Origin: Azadirachta indica
Taxonomy: Eukaryota; Streptophyta; Magnoliopsida; Sapindales; Meliaceae
Assembly: GCA_022749755.1 (NCBI GenBank)
Contig: CM040442.1
Location: 13,366,457-13,430,456, forward strand
Length of the DNA stretch: 64,000 nt
Direction of reading: 5' to 3'
The notes below the pieces were generated by a model, which was not told where the DNA came from, made no database searches, and worked only from the letters and a program-made list of their open reading frames with translations. Within the stretch, counting starts at the first letter, position 1. Every line of letters begins with the position of its first letter. Of this stretch, positions 46,245 to 59,000 are shown in pieces. The translations under genes and the position numbers were made by a program.

Positions 46245-47324
46245 GGGATATTTTCGACTGACTACTTTACTTTTGTCAAAATCTTACTTATACAACATGT
46301 GTAGGTTGACTGCTACAATACAATTGAAAAAGATGTTGAAAATCTCACTAAACTACACATTCGTAACAAACATCTATAAAAGCATTACTGTACAAGAGTA
46401 AAGGACCATTTGGCCTTAAGCTCATAAAATATTTAAAAAGACAATTATAACCCTATAGAAGTTTAAAGGACAACAAACAAAAAAGTTTGCCCCTAAGCTT
46501 AAGCTTTTTAGTTTTTAAAATGTTTAGGGATGTAAATAAAAAAAAATTAAGGGATGTAATGAAAAAACTTAGGGATGCAGATGATACTATTTTAATTAAC
46601 CTAAAACTAAATCCAGAAGACATTTCCATCTTCGTCTTCAGTTGCCGCCTCTACCTCCAATTTCTCCTCCTCCATGTTGTTTACATGTACAGCTTCTCCC
46701 ATGTGCTGTAGGTTTGGCCACCACTGTTCCAACCTCCACGGTAAAGACATCCAACATTGATCCTCACCGTTGATTCGATTCTTCATCAACAATCGCTAGA
46801 TCTCTTCTAGCTGTTTGATCTTTATCTTGAGACAAATCAACAGAAACAATAATGCAGTGTCATTCTTGATCTCTCCTAATGTGCTAATTTAGTTTTTTTT
46901 TTTTTTTTTTTTTTTTGCGGATATTTGAATTTGAATATTTTTTTGGATGAGGAAGAAATTTTTTACGATGGAGAGGCCATTTAAACTGCTAATGTTGGAA
47001 TTGCTTGGTTTGATTTTGATGTGGTTGATTTCATTTGTTGTTCTGATTTATTTTGAAATTTTTTGGTAATTTTCATGAATTTGTATTTGTGCATTTTTAG
47101 TTTGAGTTTAAAAATAAGAAAGATGGGAGGAAATGGGTTTTTTTATTTTGCATTTCAGGCAAAGACAATTTTGCCCATTTGTAGTAACATTTTTATGGAT
47201 GTTCATTCCAAATGTGTAGTTAAGTGAGATTTTTAACATCTTTTTAGACTGCATTGTAGTGTTAGAATACATGTTTTATTTTAATGAGATTTCGACAAAC
47301 TGAAGTAACCAGCTGAAAATATTC
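46245..47324. mobile_element. Mutator-like element (MULE), 1,080 bp, non-autonomous
   Basis: Long inverted ends are visible: GGGATATTTTCGACTG at the left and, read as reverse complement, GAATATTTTCAGCTGG at the right. They continue inward for about 165 bp with shared phrases such as GATGTTGAAAATCTCACT / GATGTTAAAAATCTCACT and AACTACACATT. The flanking 10 bases TAAAAATAAA are repeated perfectly (46235-46244 and 47325-47334), fitting the 9-11 bp Mutator target duplication. The array reads through if the element is removed. There is no transposase. The core (about 46600-46860) is less AT-rich and could be captured DNA. Confidence 0.88.
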
Positions 47325-48687
47325 TAAAAATAAATTATGTGACTAATCAGTTTAACATTACTTTTCAAATGCAAAAAAAAAAAAAAAAAAAAAAAAATCA
47401 CAATTAGGCAAATATAAAAGTAAATTAAGTAATCATTATTTAAATAGTAATTGTCTTTTTTAACTTTAATTGTTATTTTTATATTAAAAATTATAAAAGT
47501 AATATTTGAGGTTGATTGAAAATAAGACTTTACTTTTACAGAAAAACAAATCACAATTAATTATAATTAAATAAAAATAAGAAATAATTATTTAAATAGT
47601 AATTATCTTTTTTATGTTAAAAATTACTTTTTATATAAAAATATAAAAGTAATATTTTAAAATAATTTCTTTTGCTTGAATAAATAGTAGTTTAATATTT
47701 ATTAAAAAAAATGACTTTGTTTGATTTTATTACTATTAGAATGGGCTTTCTTTTTCCTAAATAAAAATGGTTTTATATTTTAAAAGAAAGTAATATCTTT
47801 CTTTCAACAAAGAAATCGGTTTTATATAAATCTAATATACATATATCTTTAAATAAAAATTTATATATATTACTTGTTATATCTACTTTCTTTTAAAATC
47901 GAATTTTTTATTTATCATAGTACTTGAAAATATATATAGATAAAAGGAAAAAATTAATATTAAATAAAAACTTTGTTTGAAAAGTTATTATAATAATCAT
48001 TATATATAAGAATTATTATTGTATGTGACTTACATTGAATTCCTTGAGATATGTGTAATTTATATTCATATAATTAAAAACAAATTTTGTAACTAATCAC
48101 TTTAAACATTACTTTTCAAGTGAAAGAAATCGCAATCAATTACAATTGGGTAAATATAAAAGTAAATTAAGAAATCATTATTTAAATAGTAATTATCTTT
48201 TCTAATTTTAATTTTTTTTATGTTAAAAAATATAAAAAGAATATTTGAGGTTGTTTGAAAGTAACACTTTACTTTCACGCAAAACAAATCACAGTTAATT
48301 ATAATTAAATAAAATATAAAAATAAAATAAATGATCATTATTTAAATAGAAATTATCTTTTTTATGTTAATTATTATTTTTTATATAAAAATATAAAACT
48401 AATATTTTAAAATAATTTATTTTACTTGAATAAATAGTAGTTTAATATTTATTTAAAAAGTGACCTTTTATTTGATTCTACTGCTATTACAATGTGCTTT
48501 TTTATTAAATGAAAACGTTTTATATTTTTTAAAAAAATGATATCTCTCTTTTAATAAAGAAATTGATTTTATATAAGTTTGATATATTTATACTTTCAAA
48601 TTAAAATATATATTCCATACTTATTATATCTTTTTTTTCTTAAATTCGAATTTTTTATTCATCATGGTACTTGGTAACATATATAAA
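47325..48687 (+). repeat. AT-rich tandem repeat array, segment 3
   Basis: It continues segment 2 after the MULE. Landmark positions are about 47811 and 48557 (746-bp period). A run of about 23 A lies at 47375-47397. The array breaks after the GTACTTG phrase near 48672-48687. Confidence 0.8.
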
Positions 48688-49860
48688 TGATGGCCGAGCC
48701 TTGTCTATGCTATCAAGGACTCCGGGATTGTTCTTCACATACTTGAAAGCCTTTTTCCCTTCTTTCTCATTGGTCATGCATCGCTCCCACTTCACTGCGA
48801 CCATACACAGGACATAATCAAATATCTCATCAAGCAAATCAGTAAAGGGGAAAGAAAATAGGGAAGTGAGACTTACCATCGATCTTGAAATTGGTCAGAA
48901 CCACATATTCAATGCTACCTTCTGAGTACGAACAACCTCATTCGCCAAAAGCCACAAACCAAACGTCGTCCCAAGCCTTATCATCATGGGTAGGGCTACA
49001 AGAGGGAATGATGTCAAGGTACTGACTCCAACTCCGTAACAGTGCCCGAGTTTTTTGGAGTTGGCGGTGATAGTGAAACATGCCCGCGTGTCGTCTAAGC
49101 TAGGATCCTCCTCGACAGCCTCCTTCCATACAACTCATAATCAGATAAGGCTTCTCTAAGATGTGGCATTACGCTACATATGGGCGAGGTTGACGCCGAA
49201 TAAGATCTTCTCAAAGCAAGGCTGGATAAGCCGTCGGAGGCCCAACTCGAGATACCTCTTTGAAATGGCGACCTCATCTGAGCCAGGCTGGTTGGGTCTA
49301 AAATCGAGACCCGATAAGGAAAGAATTATGGATGAGGGAATGCAGAAGTCGTCCTGCAACTGAATCAGATCATCATCCTTTAGGGTGGTAGGGTGATGAT
49401 CTAAGAAGAAGTAGGTAACTAGATCTAATGGGGGCAGAGTGCTGTCTCCCTCCTCACTGCTAGTTTCGCTGTCAAGAGAGTCACTGGAACTATTGCTGCT
49501 AGAGTCATCACTACTCAAGTCTCCTTCAGAGGCAGCCGGGGCTTTTTCTTTCCTCGTATTCTCGCCGTCGACCTTTACCTTGGACCTTGGACTGTAATTG
49601 AGTGTTTCTGTGACTTTTCCTTCAGATGGAGCTTTTCTTTGGGGTACTTTTGAGGCCCCTTGATCGCTGAACAAATCCAGGTACTTTCCCTATGTCTGCG
49701 TCACCGTATATGTCGATGGGGGGATTGGCGATGGGCGAAACCCTATCTTTCTTTTTCACCGAGGGAAAAGCAGATTGGGCCAAGATTTCTTGCTTTAACT
49801 TGACTGCAAAAAAAGAAAACGACAGCACTGTGAGTACATTCAAATGGCGTAACACATTGC
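48688..49860 (-). pseudogene. Transposase_28-like (putative gypsy-type) gag protein remnant
   Basis: Read on the minus strand: an acceptor TTTTTTGCAG near 49810, VKLKQEILAQSAFPSVKKK, IYGDADIGK, then a one-base frameshift near 49675, LFSDQGASKVPQRKAPSEGK, a serine/acidic linker (SSDDSSSNSSSDSLDS), DDFCIPSSIILSL, VAISKRYLELGLRRLIQPCF and FGVNLAHM. The order short helix, IPS-, LELGLR-PL-PF and V-L-PN/AHM is the pattern of plant Transposase_28 proteins. After AHM stops appear; a degraded continuation (EEDPSLDDTRACFTITANSKK, then 48655-48879) is readable. It is not functional. Confidence 0.55.
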
Positions 49861-51422
49861 AAAGAAAGCAAGGACAAATACAAAAGACCGCAAGTGAATT
49901 GAAAATGAACCTGCAACCCTACCCAACAAGTTCAATCCAAATGAAGTCATACCTGACTCACTGTGACACAACTAAAGAAGGGGCAATGCCCCGAACCCAT
50001 CTATAAGCCAACAAAATACAAGTAAAATAAACCCAACATGATCCGGGAACAGAAATCAGCATGAACGCAGCTGCTATAACATTGTAGACTCCACATAACA
50101 AATGCAATAGAAAGGTACAACCTAAAAGCATAAAGACAATAGCAGCGTGCAAGGGTTCACGGGTGAGCGGTTTTGAAAAAATTAGTGACATGACCCACAA
50201 ACAAAAAAGGTTTTTGCTTTGAAGAAGGAGGGGAATGGAACCCACAAACCCAAGCATTGGAATTGGCGTGTTGCATTTGTAGCGTAAGCATCATTGATGA
50301 ATGGCCAAGGCCAGCCATGCAGCGTGCAGGGACTGTTTAAGATTAAGGAAGGAAAGAATAAGAGCTGATTCCTGGGTGTTCAAAAATGAAGCCAGGAGTG
50401 GGATTTCTAGGGAAACGTGCCATAGATGACGGTCGCAAATGCTGAAAATAGTAAAGGGAAAGGAAAGCGGAAAAGGACCACGGATAAAGGCTCGATGGTA
50501 TAACCTGCTTGAGTTAATCGAAGAGGATGGAGTTCTAGGTGTAATACATGAGACAAGAGAGCGCGTGGAATTCAAAGATTTGAGAAAATGGATAGCGTGA
50601 TAGTAGGGGGGAAATCTTGTGGGCTCGAGGCTTCCTGAGGCCCTTTTATTCCTTTTACTAAGTAGGCCCGTGCAAAAGGAAAAGTTAAGAAAAATGGGGG
50701 AAAAGTTCCGCCAATTAAGGGACAGGCCTAGGTTTTTGGAAACTGATTTTTCAAAACCTCCATAGGACTACCAAAGAAATAAAATAAAATAATAAAATTT
50801 TCACTTTGGTTGGCAGTTGGGAATTAACGAGACAGAGGCAGCTTTGACCAAGCCTGCCTCCCACCTCTCCACAAGCTAGGCTAAGAAAAAGTCTTGGCTG
50901 GTCTAAACCCTACGATACTCTGATACGAGGAGGACGGAACTGGCCAACATTTATTAGGCACAGTGACATTGTTGTGAGATTATCTCCGATCATCTTATGT
51001 TGTCATACACTTATCTCCATGAATTTTTTACCATGAGGTATTTATCGTCATTTCGAATATATCTATATGCTTTTTGCTTTTAATTTTATCGTCATCCCGA
51101 AACCACAAGAGTGGGAGTGTCTGGGAGGGAAAAAGAGGGAGCTGAGAGTAGGTAGAGAGTTATAAATAGCTTCCAACACCTATAGCTCAGCCTTAGCTAT
51201 TAGAAGCTAGAAGACCACTATTACACGGAAACATATGACTGGACCCGTAGAAAAGATAAGATAAGCCCATGAGAGTGTTATTAGCACCTTATAGGGTGAC
51301 CCATCTTATGATGGCTTCGATACAAGACAAGCTAAGAGCTCTACTCACATTCAGTTAGATAAGACCTACCTTAATTTGGACTCCCCATTATATATTGTTA
51401 GAGTATTCGTCATTTGTTAATA
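49861..51422. other. Transposon-derived DNA, possible LTR or leader
   Basis: This is less AT-rich than the array and part of the same insertion as the Transposase_28-like remnant. A TATAAATAGC motif at 51161-51170 could be an LTR promoter on the plus strand. Open frames on the minus strand (49958-50257, 50291-50575) show no domain I recognise. Element ends were not found. Confidence 0.4.
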
Positions 51423-51624
51423 ATGTCCATGTGACCATATATTATAGTACGGGTGGAAATGCCTCTGTAATCATATGTCGTGGCATGTGTTGAAATGCCA
51501 ATAAGATCATATGCTGTGATATTTGTAGAAATGTCCATGCAACGATATACCCTGACACATGTAGATGACGCGATCATATATCATAGCACATATGATAAAC
51601 GTGGTTGTATATTACAGCACATGA
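51423..51624 (+). repeat. 36-bp minisatellite, about 5.5 copies
   Basis: Three successive 36-bp units start at 51423, 51459 and 51495 with ATGTCC-, ATGCCT- and ATGCCA-, each carrying an ATCATAT core and ending in GTGGAA, GTTGAA or GTAGAA. Further diverged and shorter units follow to about 51624 (ATCATATATCATAGCACAT, GTATATTACAGCACAT). Confidence 0.75.
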
Positions 51625-53585
51625 AAGAAGATTAAAAAAGTGCCTTTGATTCTCCATTGGCGCCTAGAAATGTTTGAACTTACTCCGAATAATTTATTAT
51701 CAAACATTCGACCTCCTTGAACGAGGGAGTAAGGATGCCTAGCTGCCTAAGTGCCTCAAAGCCCACCTTTATATCCTTTTAGGATACCCATTGGATTATG
51801 TTTTACCTCAAAATATCTCATGGAGAACCACCCAAAAGGTAGCAGATAACTTTTGATTTAAGCAGCAGACAAGCTGCAAGCAAGGTCAATAATTAGTAGG
51901 ATCCTACCTAATACTATACAGAGCCTAGGTAGGGACTAAGTAGAGCTTAGGTGGAGACTTTTTGCTAGTTAGGACAAATAAGAGTGCACCATTTATCCAT
52001 GGGATACAATTTAATTTTTACAGCCAATAAAAGGCCAACACGTGCTTTTGGGCTTGGATAAGGTTTGATCCACCTATCCTAGTTTGCAATATGTCACATG
52101 GACAAGAGACCACTAAAAGTCACCTATCTTTCCCAAATGAATTCTCTCTCTTTCCTCTCACTTTGTCCACACATCCACCATGAAAAACTTCTGTGAATGT
52201 ACAGTAAACACACTATAGATCTGTTTATCCCATTTTATATCGACTCCCTTGACCTTTTGTGTTTTCTTGACCACCTCATCAGTTTTCTTTCTTTATTTTG
52301 ACTTTTGCCTTGTTATATTACTTTTAAAGGGAGATATCTGTGCTCTCTTTATTTTCTCTCTAATTTCATGTTGACTTAAATATCGGGGAGGGGTTGTCAG
52401 AGTGGCGGCTTTTGTCTAAGCTTTGATCTATTTTGCAGGGAGTTCACAGACCAGCTCAGTAATATTTTAAGGTCAAGAGTGTTTGAAGGCAATAGGAGCT
52501 AAGTGGAGTAGTTGTGTGAGAATATAGGTAGTGAACATTTCACCATCTACAAGGTTCCCTGAGGTTCCATGGGTTATTGGAAAGGTAGATTGAGTTGGGG
52601 TTTGTAAGAGGTAGGATGAGTTGAACGAGAGAGTTGTGTGTGTGAAGCGCAACACTTGCATTTTGATATTCCCAGTAGCTCTTAGTGGTTCCACCCTTTG
52701 ACATAACTTCGGATTGCATAGAGGAGGACCTAGTTCCAACCATTCGACTATTTTGGGTACACCCATTCAACTATTGTATAACTAAAGTTAGTTATATATT
52801 TGTAGTTTCAAGTGAAAAATATATTCATGATGAAGAATAGAATTCTCAATTTTATTTTAAATATTTTTGGTAAGTAAGTATTTTATTAACTTTAAATACC
52901 GATTCTACTTTTATTTTAATTACCATTTGTTTTAATTCCTATTTTATTTTTAATTTTACAATTTCTTTTGTAGGAAGCTTCTTCAAATAAAATAAAGAGG
53001 TATTTCCTTGATATAATTATTTTCAAAATTATATATTCAAGCAATTGTAAGTAGAAATGATTTAAGAATTGTGTGTTAAAAATTGTACTCTAAGATTTAT
53101 TTCTAAAACTATACTCTTTATATTGTTGTATAAATTGTGATAAATTTAACTTAAAAATTTTTGTTAATGAAAATATTGCTTACATATATATGTATATATA
53201 TATATATATATAAAAAAGAAAGTCTTGCATCTTCCAACTTAAAATAAGCTTTAGTTAATTCTGTTGGTAATAATTGTGAATATAAAACTCATATGACATA
53301 AAATGACCAATACATAGCATAAGTTGATAAAAAATCTAAAATCAATTTATGCCAAATCTTGATTAAATTAATGATACATTTATTTTAAAACAAATTCAAG
53401 TACTATTAAAATTATCTTCATATAAATTTAAAAATGGATAAAAACAATCTTCTAATATTAGCAAAAAGAGGACAATTATTGACGGTCTAAGAAGGTTTTT
53501 AAAACTCTTTTAACTGTTTTTAATGGGTAATATTCTAGTAGTAGTTTAGTTTTTTTTTTAATGGGTAATATTCTAGTAGTTTAGT
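51625..53585. other. Transposon-derived and AT-rich DNA, no gene recognised
   Basis: 51.6-52.8 kb continues the less AT-rich insertion and may include LTR sequence. 52.8-53.58 kb is AT-rich. The phrase TTTTAATGGGTAATATTCTA is repeated at about 53517 and 53558. A (TA) run lies near 53185-53212. Minus-strand open frames at 52473-52770 have no recognisable domain. Confidence 0.4.
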
Positions 53586-56500
53586 CTTCTTTCATGTGAA
53601 AAAAATCATAATTAATTATAATTAAATAAAATATAAAAATAAATAAGTAATCATTATTTAAATAGTAATTATCTTTTTAAATGTTAATTATTACTTTTTA
53701 TATAAAAATATAAAAGTAATATTTAAAAATAATTTATTTTGGTTGAATAAATAGTATTTTAACATTATTTAAAAAGTATTGTTTGATTTTACTAGTATTA
53801 GAATGTGATTTCCTTTTATTGAATAAAAAGAATTTTACACTTTACAAAAAAATGATATCTCCCTTTTAATAAAGAAATCGGCTTTATATGAATCTAATAT
53901 ATTTATACTTTTAAATTAAAATTTCTATTTCATACTTATTATATCTGTTATTTTTTTAAATTTTTTATTTATCATAATACTTGAAAATATATATAGATAA
54001 AAGTGAAAAGTTAATATTAAATAATAACTTTATTTGAAAATTTATTTATATAACAATCACTACATATAAGAATTATGATCTGTACGTGACTTACACTGAA
54101 TTACTTGAAGTATGTGTAATTTATATTCATATAATTAAAAATAAATTATATAATAATCACTTTAACATTAATTTTCAAGTGAAAAAGATCACAATTAGGT
54201 AAACATAAAAGTAAATTGAGTAATTATTATTTAAATAGTAATTATCTTTTTTTTGATTTTAAATATTATTTTTATATTAAAAAATATAAAAGTAATATTT
54301 GAGGTTAATTGAAAGTAACACTTTACTCTCACGTGAAAATAAATCACAATTAATTATAAATAAATAAAATATAAAAATAAAATAAACAAGTATTATTTAA
54401 ATAGTAATTATCTTTTTAAATATTAATTATTACTTTTATATAAAAAATATAAAAGTAATATTTTGAAATAATTTCTTTTAATTGAATAAATAGTAGTGTC
54501 ATATTTATTTAAAAAGTGTTTTTAATTTTACTACTATTAAAATGTGATTTCTTTTTATTGAATAAAAAGGATTTTACATTTTAAAAGAATGTGATTTCTT
54601 TTCACTTTTTTAATAAAGAAATTGTTTTTATATAAACCTAATATATTTATACTTTCCAATTAAAATTGATATTTCATACTTAGTATCTGATTTTTTTCAA
54701 ATTGAATTTTTTATTTTTCATAATTTTATTTGAACAATTATTATAACAATCATTGCGTATAAGAATTATTTTTTGTATGTGACTTACACTGGATTCTTTG
54801 AAGTATGAAACTGATTGTTTAATTATTGTCAAATGCATGAACTAAAAAGTTCCATGGCATTTTCAAGGAAGGCTGTCTCCACTTCATCTAACACTTTAAC
54901 ATAACGTTTTAGCTAAATAAAAACTAAATTAAGTAATTAGCATTTAAATAGTAATTTTTTAAACTTTGATAATAATCTTTATATTAAAAAATATGAAAGT
55001 AATATTTGAAGTTAATTTAAAGTAACACTTTACTCTTATGTGAAAACACAAACACAATTAAATATAATTAAATAAAAAAATAAGTAATCATTATTTAAGC
55101 AGTAATTATCTTTTTAAATGTTAGTTATTACATTTTATATAAAAAAATATAAAAGTAATATTTTAAAATAATTTCTTTTAGTTGAATAAATAGTAGTTTA
55201 ATATTTATTTAATAAGTGTTGTTTGATTTACAATTGTTAGACTGTGATTTCTTTTTATTGAATAAAAAGAGTTTTACATTTTAAAAGAATGTGATATCTC
55301 TTTTTTAATAAAGAAATCGGTTTTATATAAACCTAATATATTTATATTTTTAAATTAAAATTGATATTTCATACTTAGCATCTGTTTTTTTTTTTTTTTC
55401 AAATCAAATTCTTTATTTTTCATGATACTTGAAAATATGTGTAGATAAAAGTGAAAAGTTAATATACAAATGAAGTTATTATAGCAATCATGGCATATAA
55501 GAATTTTTTTTCTACGAGACTTTCTCAAGATCCTTGAAGTATGTTCAATATATATTCATATAATTAACAATAAATTATACAACTAATTACTTTAACATTA
55601 CTTTTTAAGTGAAAAAAATACAATTACGTAAATATAAAAATAAATTAAGTAATCATTATTTAAATACTAATTTTTTTTTAACTTTGAATATTATCTTTAT
55701 TTTAAAAAATATAAAAATAATATTTGAGGTTAATTGAAAGGAACACTTTACTTTCACGTGAAAACAAATAATAATAAATTATAATTAAATAAAATATAAA
55801 AATAAAATAAGTAATCATTATTTAAATAGTATTATCTTTTTTAATGTTAATTATTGTTTTATATAGAAAATATAAAAGTGATATTTCAAAAGTAATTTTT
55901 TTAGTTGAATAAATATTAATTTAATATTCATTTAGAAAGTGACATTATTTGATTTTGTTATTGTCAGAACGTGATTTCTTTTTGTTAAATAAAAACGGTT
56001 TTACATTTTAAAAGAAAGTGAGTTTTTATTAAATAAGTAATTATTATTTAAATAGTAATTATCTTTTTTAATTTTAATAATTATTTTTTATATAAAAAAA
56101 TAAAAAGTAATATTTTAAAATAATTTCTTCTAGTTGTATAAATAGAAGTTTAATATTTATTTAAAAAGTGATTTTGTTTAATTTTTTACTATTTATTAGA
56201 GATTTGTGCTATATAAATATGATATTTTATACTTTTAAATTAAAATTTATATTTCATACTTTTACATAATAGGTGAAAAAACAAATATCTGACAACTTTT
56301 TATTTATCTCAATGTTTGAAAATATATATCGATAAAAGTGAACAGTTAATATTAAACAATAATTTTATTTGAAAAGTCAAATCACAATTATTACATATAA
56401 GAATTATTTTTTTGTACTTGAATTACGTTGGATTCTTTGAAGTATGTGTAATTTATATTCATACAATTAAAAATAAATTATATAACTAGTGCTTTAATAC
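53586..56500 (+). repeat. AT-rich tandem repeat array, segment 4
   Basis: It holds about four head-to-tail monomers, with the landmark at about 53873, 54615, 55312 and a degenerate one near 56200. Periods are 742 and 697 bp. It enters in a different phase from the end of segment 3, so the intervening 4.9 kb did not arrive as one clean insertion. A shorter stretch near 54796-54905 is unrelated to the monomer. Confidence 0.8.
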
Positions 56501-57209
56501 TGTTATTCGTTTTAATTAATTGATTAGATTAATTAAGTAAATGTTTTTACAAGTTATTTTTATTTAAAATCATACAAAGTCATCCCAAACATGAAATTAA
56601 TAATATTGAACTGCGAACATTAAAACAAATAATGTTGAGACACATATTAAATTACAATTATTTTTCGTCCACAGAATTTGGTCAGAAGTCAAATTCTTCA
56701 TATATTTTAATCTTATTATTGTTTTATACACCTGTTATAATTAAGTATATTTACTTTATTATTATTTTAAGTTTGGTTGTTTCATTGCGTCTTGTGATAA
56801 ATTATTGGTCAAGTCACAATTGTTAATCAATATTACTAATGTATGAATTTTCTTTAGTTCTCTATATGTAATTTGTTAGAAATTTACCCAAAAAAAGTTG
56901 CAGATGTAAAACTTTTGTTAAAGATCATTAATCATTGGAAAAAAAAATCAAAATTAAGTACATAAGACAATTTGTCTTAATTAATTGTTAAAAAGTTAAA
57001 CAAACTTCTAAAATGTTTAATTGAAAAAAGATAAATTGACTCATGTGATGTGTTAAAATTTTCCCACAAAATTATATATGTAAAAGACAAATTATTCCAA
57101 TCAATAAATCAATAAATCAATCAATTATTAAAACAATGAGATAAAATTTAAAAATTTAATTAAAGAAGATAAATTGTTGCATCTTTCATTTGAGTGAAAG
57201 GGAATTAGA
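56501..57209. other. AT-rich DNA, no gene recognised
   Basis: Short ORFs are present but none has a domain. AATCAATAAATCAATAAATC near 57099 is a small repeat. Confidence 0.45.

Positions 57210-57277
<68 letters not shown>
57210..57277 (+). repeat. (AAT)n microsatellite, about 22 units
   Basis: An uninterrupted trinucleotide run. Confidence 0.97.
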
Positions 57278-57299
57278 CACATATCTTATGAAAATAACT

Positions 57300-57500
57300 A
57301 GTAATTATTTTTAATTATTTAAATCATTATTTTTCAAATAAAAAAATGATATTTATCCTTTTAATAAAGAAATCGATTTTAATGATAACTGATATTTTAT
57401 ATTTTTAAAATTATTCGTTCTATTTTATACTTATCATATCTAGTCTTTTCTTAATCAAATTATTTGTTTAAAATTTAATATTTAAAGTTAATTTTTAAAA
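57300..57500 (+). repeat. Isolated partial monomer of the AT-rich repeat
   Basis: It contains AAAAATGATATTTATC-CTTTTAATAAAGAAATCGATTTTA and the following ATTTTATA-TTTTTAAA segment, in the same order and orientation as the array. Confidence 0.5.
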
Positions 57501-58500
57501 TTAATTATTCTAGTTTAATAATCATCGTAATGTAAACTTCTTTAAGCGACAAAAATTAAGCGACAAAAATAACACGAGTCAAAATGCTATAAATAATCTT
57601 CTTCTTCTTCCCTGTTTCTTCCTCTTCTTTTTTTGTTCGATTACAGAAAAATTACAATAAGATTAAAACAAATTAAAATTAATCATTTGATGTTCAAAAT
57701 TTAGACCAAATAAACCAATGTACAATAAAATTGATTTATTCAAATCTCATAAGCTTAATAATGGAATCAATTAATTGAACTTAAAAAAAAGAAAAACCTA
57801 GAAACTATAATATTCTCTCTATGAACAAACTCCAAAACCAAAATTGCTTCAACTGTCATGGTTGTTATAATTTCTATCTCTCCCACATCCAAAAAAAAAA
57901 AAAAAAAGAATTGCTATCTCTACTAGATTAAAAAAAAAAAAAAAAAGGCCTAAGAAGACAAATAGATGATTGAAAAAAGAAGAAGAGAAAATAAAGAGAG
58001 GAGGAAGACAAAGAAGAAGAAAAAAAAAAATTATTTTTTATTAATTAAATTTATAAAATTATAATTTTTATTTTTCTAAGTTGTTAAAAATAAAGATGAA
58101 AATTAACTTGTAAGAGTTATGCGATGACTTATAAAATTTTAGGTTTAAACTAAAAATTACTAATATTATACGAGGTAAATTAAAAATTATTCTATTTCAT
58201 TAAAAGCTTAAAAGGTAACAAAAGTGTGATCAAAGTTATTGACCAAAATATTTTGGATGTAAAAGATAATTTTCAAAAATTACAACTTTTTGATATACAT
58301 AACTAAGTATCATAATGGAAATAAAACTTTTTCCATTTTTACTAATTTTTTTAATCTTATACACTATTGTGACAACACACTTAGCTCAACTCCTCCTTTA
58401 CAGAATTTACTTGTGCGAACTCCATTTCTTTAAACTCTTCCATGGCTTGTTTCATGGAAATAGCAAAGGCATTGAACGGTTTGTTGGAGTTTCCCTTCGA
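57501..58500. other. AT-rich DNA with polypyrimidine and polypurine blocks
   Basis: A CTTCTTC-type block (57597-57635) is followed about 350 bp later by a GAAGAAG/A-rich block (57975-58030). A 67-codon frame at 58315-58518 begins with a hydrophobic stretch but has no support as a gene. Confidence 0.4.
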
Positions 58501-59000
58501 GATCATGCTCTAACGTAATCACCTGTCTCACGCTCCTTTACTCGGTCATCAAGGGTGTTGAGCCTCGAGTTTGGCCATCCTAGCTTTGACGTTGGGCACG
58601 ATTCTCTCTTTAGATGCCTTCTTTGAGCTTTGGCATGCCCACGCTCCTCTTCTTTGAGCTCAACTTCGGAAATATCAATAGCTTCAACATCTTTGCTTGT
58701 CATGATTACGCTTTCACAATCAAGCTTACACAACTAAGCTTCCCACACATTTTTTTAGAATTTGGGCCTAATTGACTATAAATGATGTACAATAAGTGAT
58801 GTTGTATGCTTCTTGCCTCTTGCTAAGTTTCTTGTGGGCTAGCCCGAAAGTTGCTCAACTTACTGCCCATATGAATGATTTAACAAACTCATTCATAGTT
58901 ACTTTAACAGAATCCATGCATGCTTGAAACATTTGGCTCATCGCTTGCAAATATAGTTTGTATGCTTGTGGAGTTACAGCTCTTGACAATAGGCAGGAGT
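58501..59000 (-). pseudogene. Gag-like retrotransposon fragment, minus strand
   Basis: On the minus strand, 58733-58503 reads SEVELKEEERGHAKAQRRHLKR and then NTLDDRVKERETGDYV. The DDRVKExETG part and its DNA match the fragment at 33450-33587 in inverted orientation. Upstream residues MSQMFQACMDSVKVTMNEFV (about 58943-58885) also look like coiled gag sequence. No other retroelement domains were seen. Confidence 0.4.

Noticed and set aside
57597..58030. Polypyrimidine and polypurine blocks as inverted ends of a transposon
   Set aside because: The match is low-complexity only and does not extend into unique sequence.
58315..58518. Small secreted peptide with a hydrophobic N-terminus
   Set aside because: There is no cleavage-site pattern, cysteine pattern or promoter context, and it overlaps a transposon fragment.
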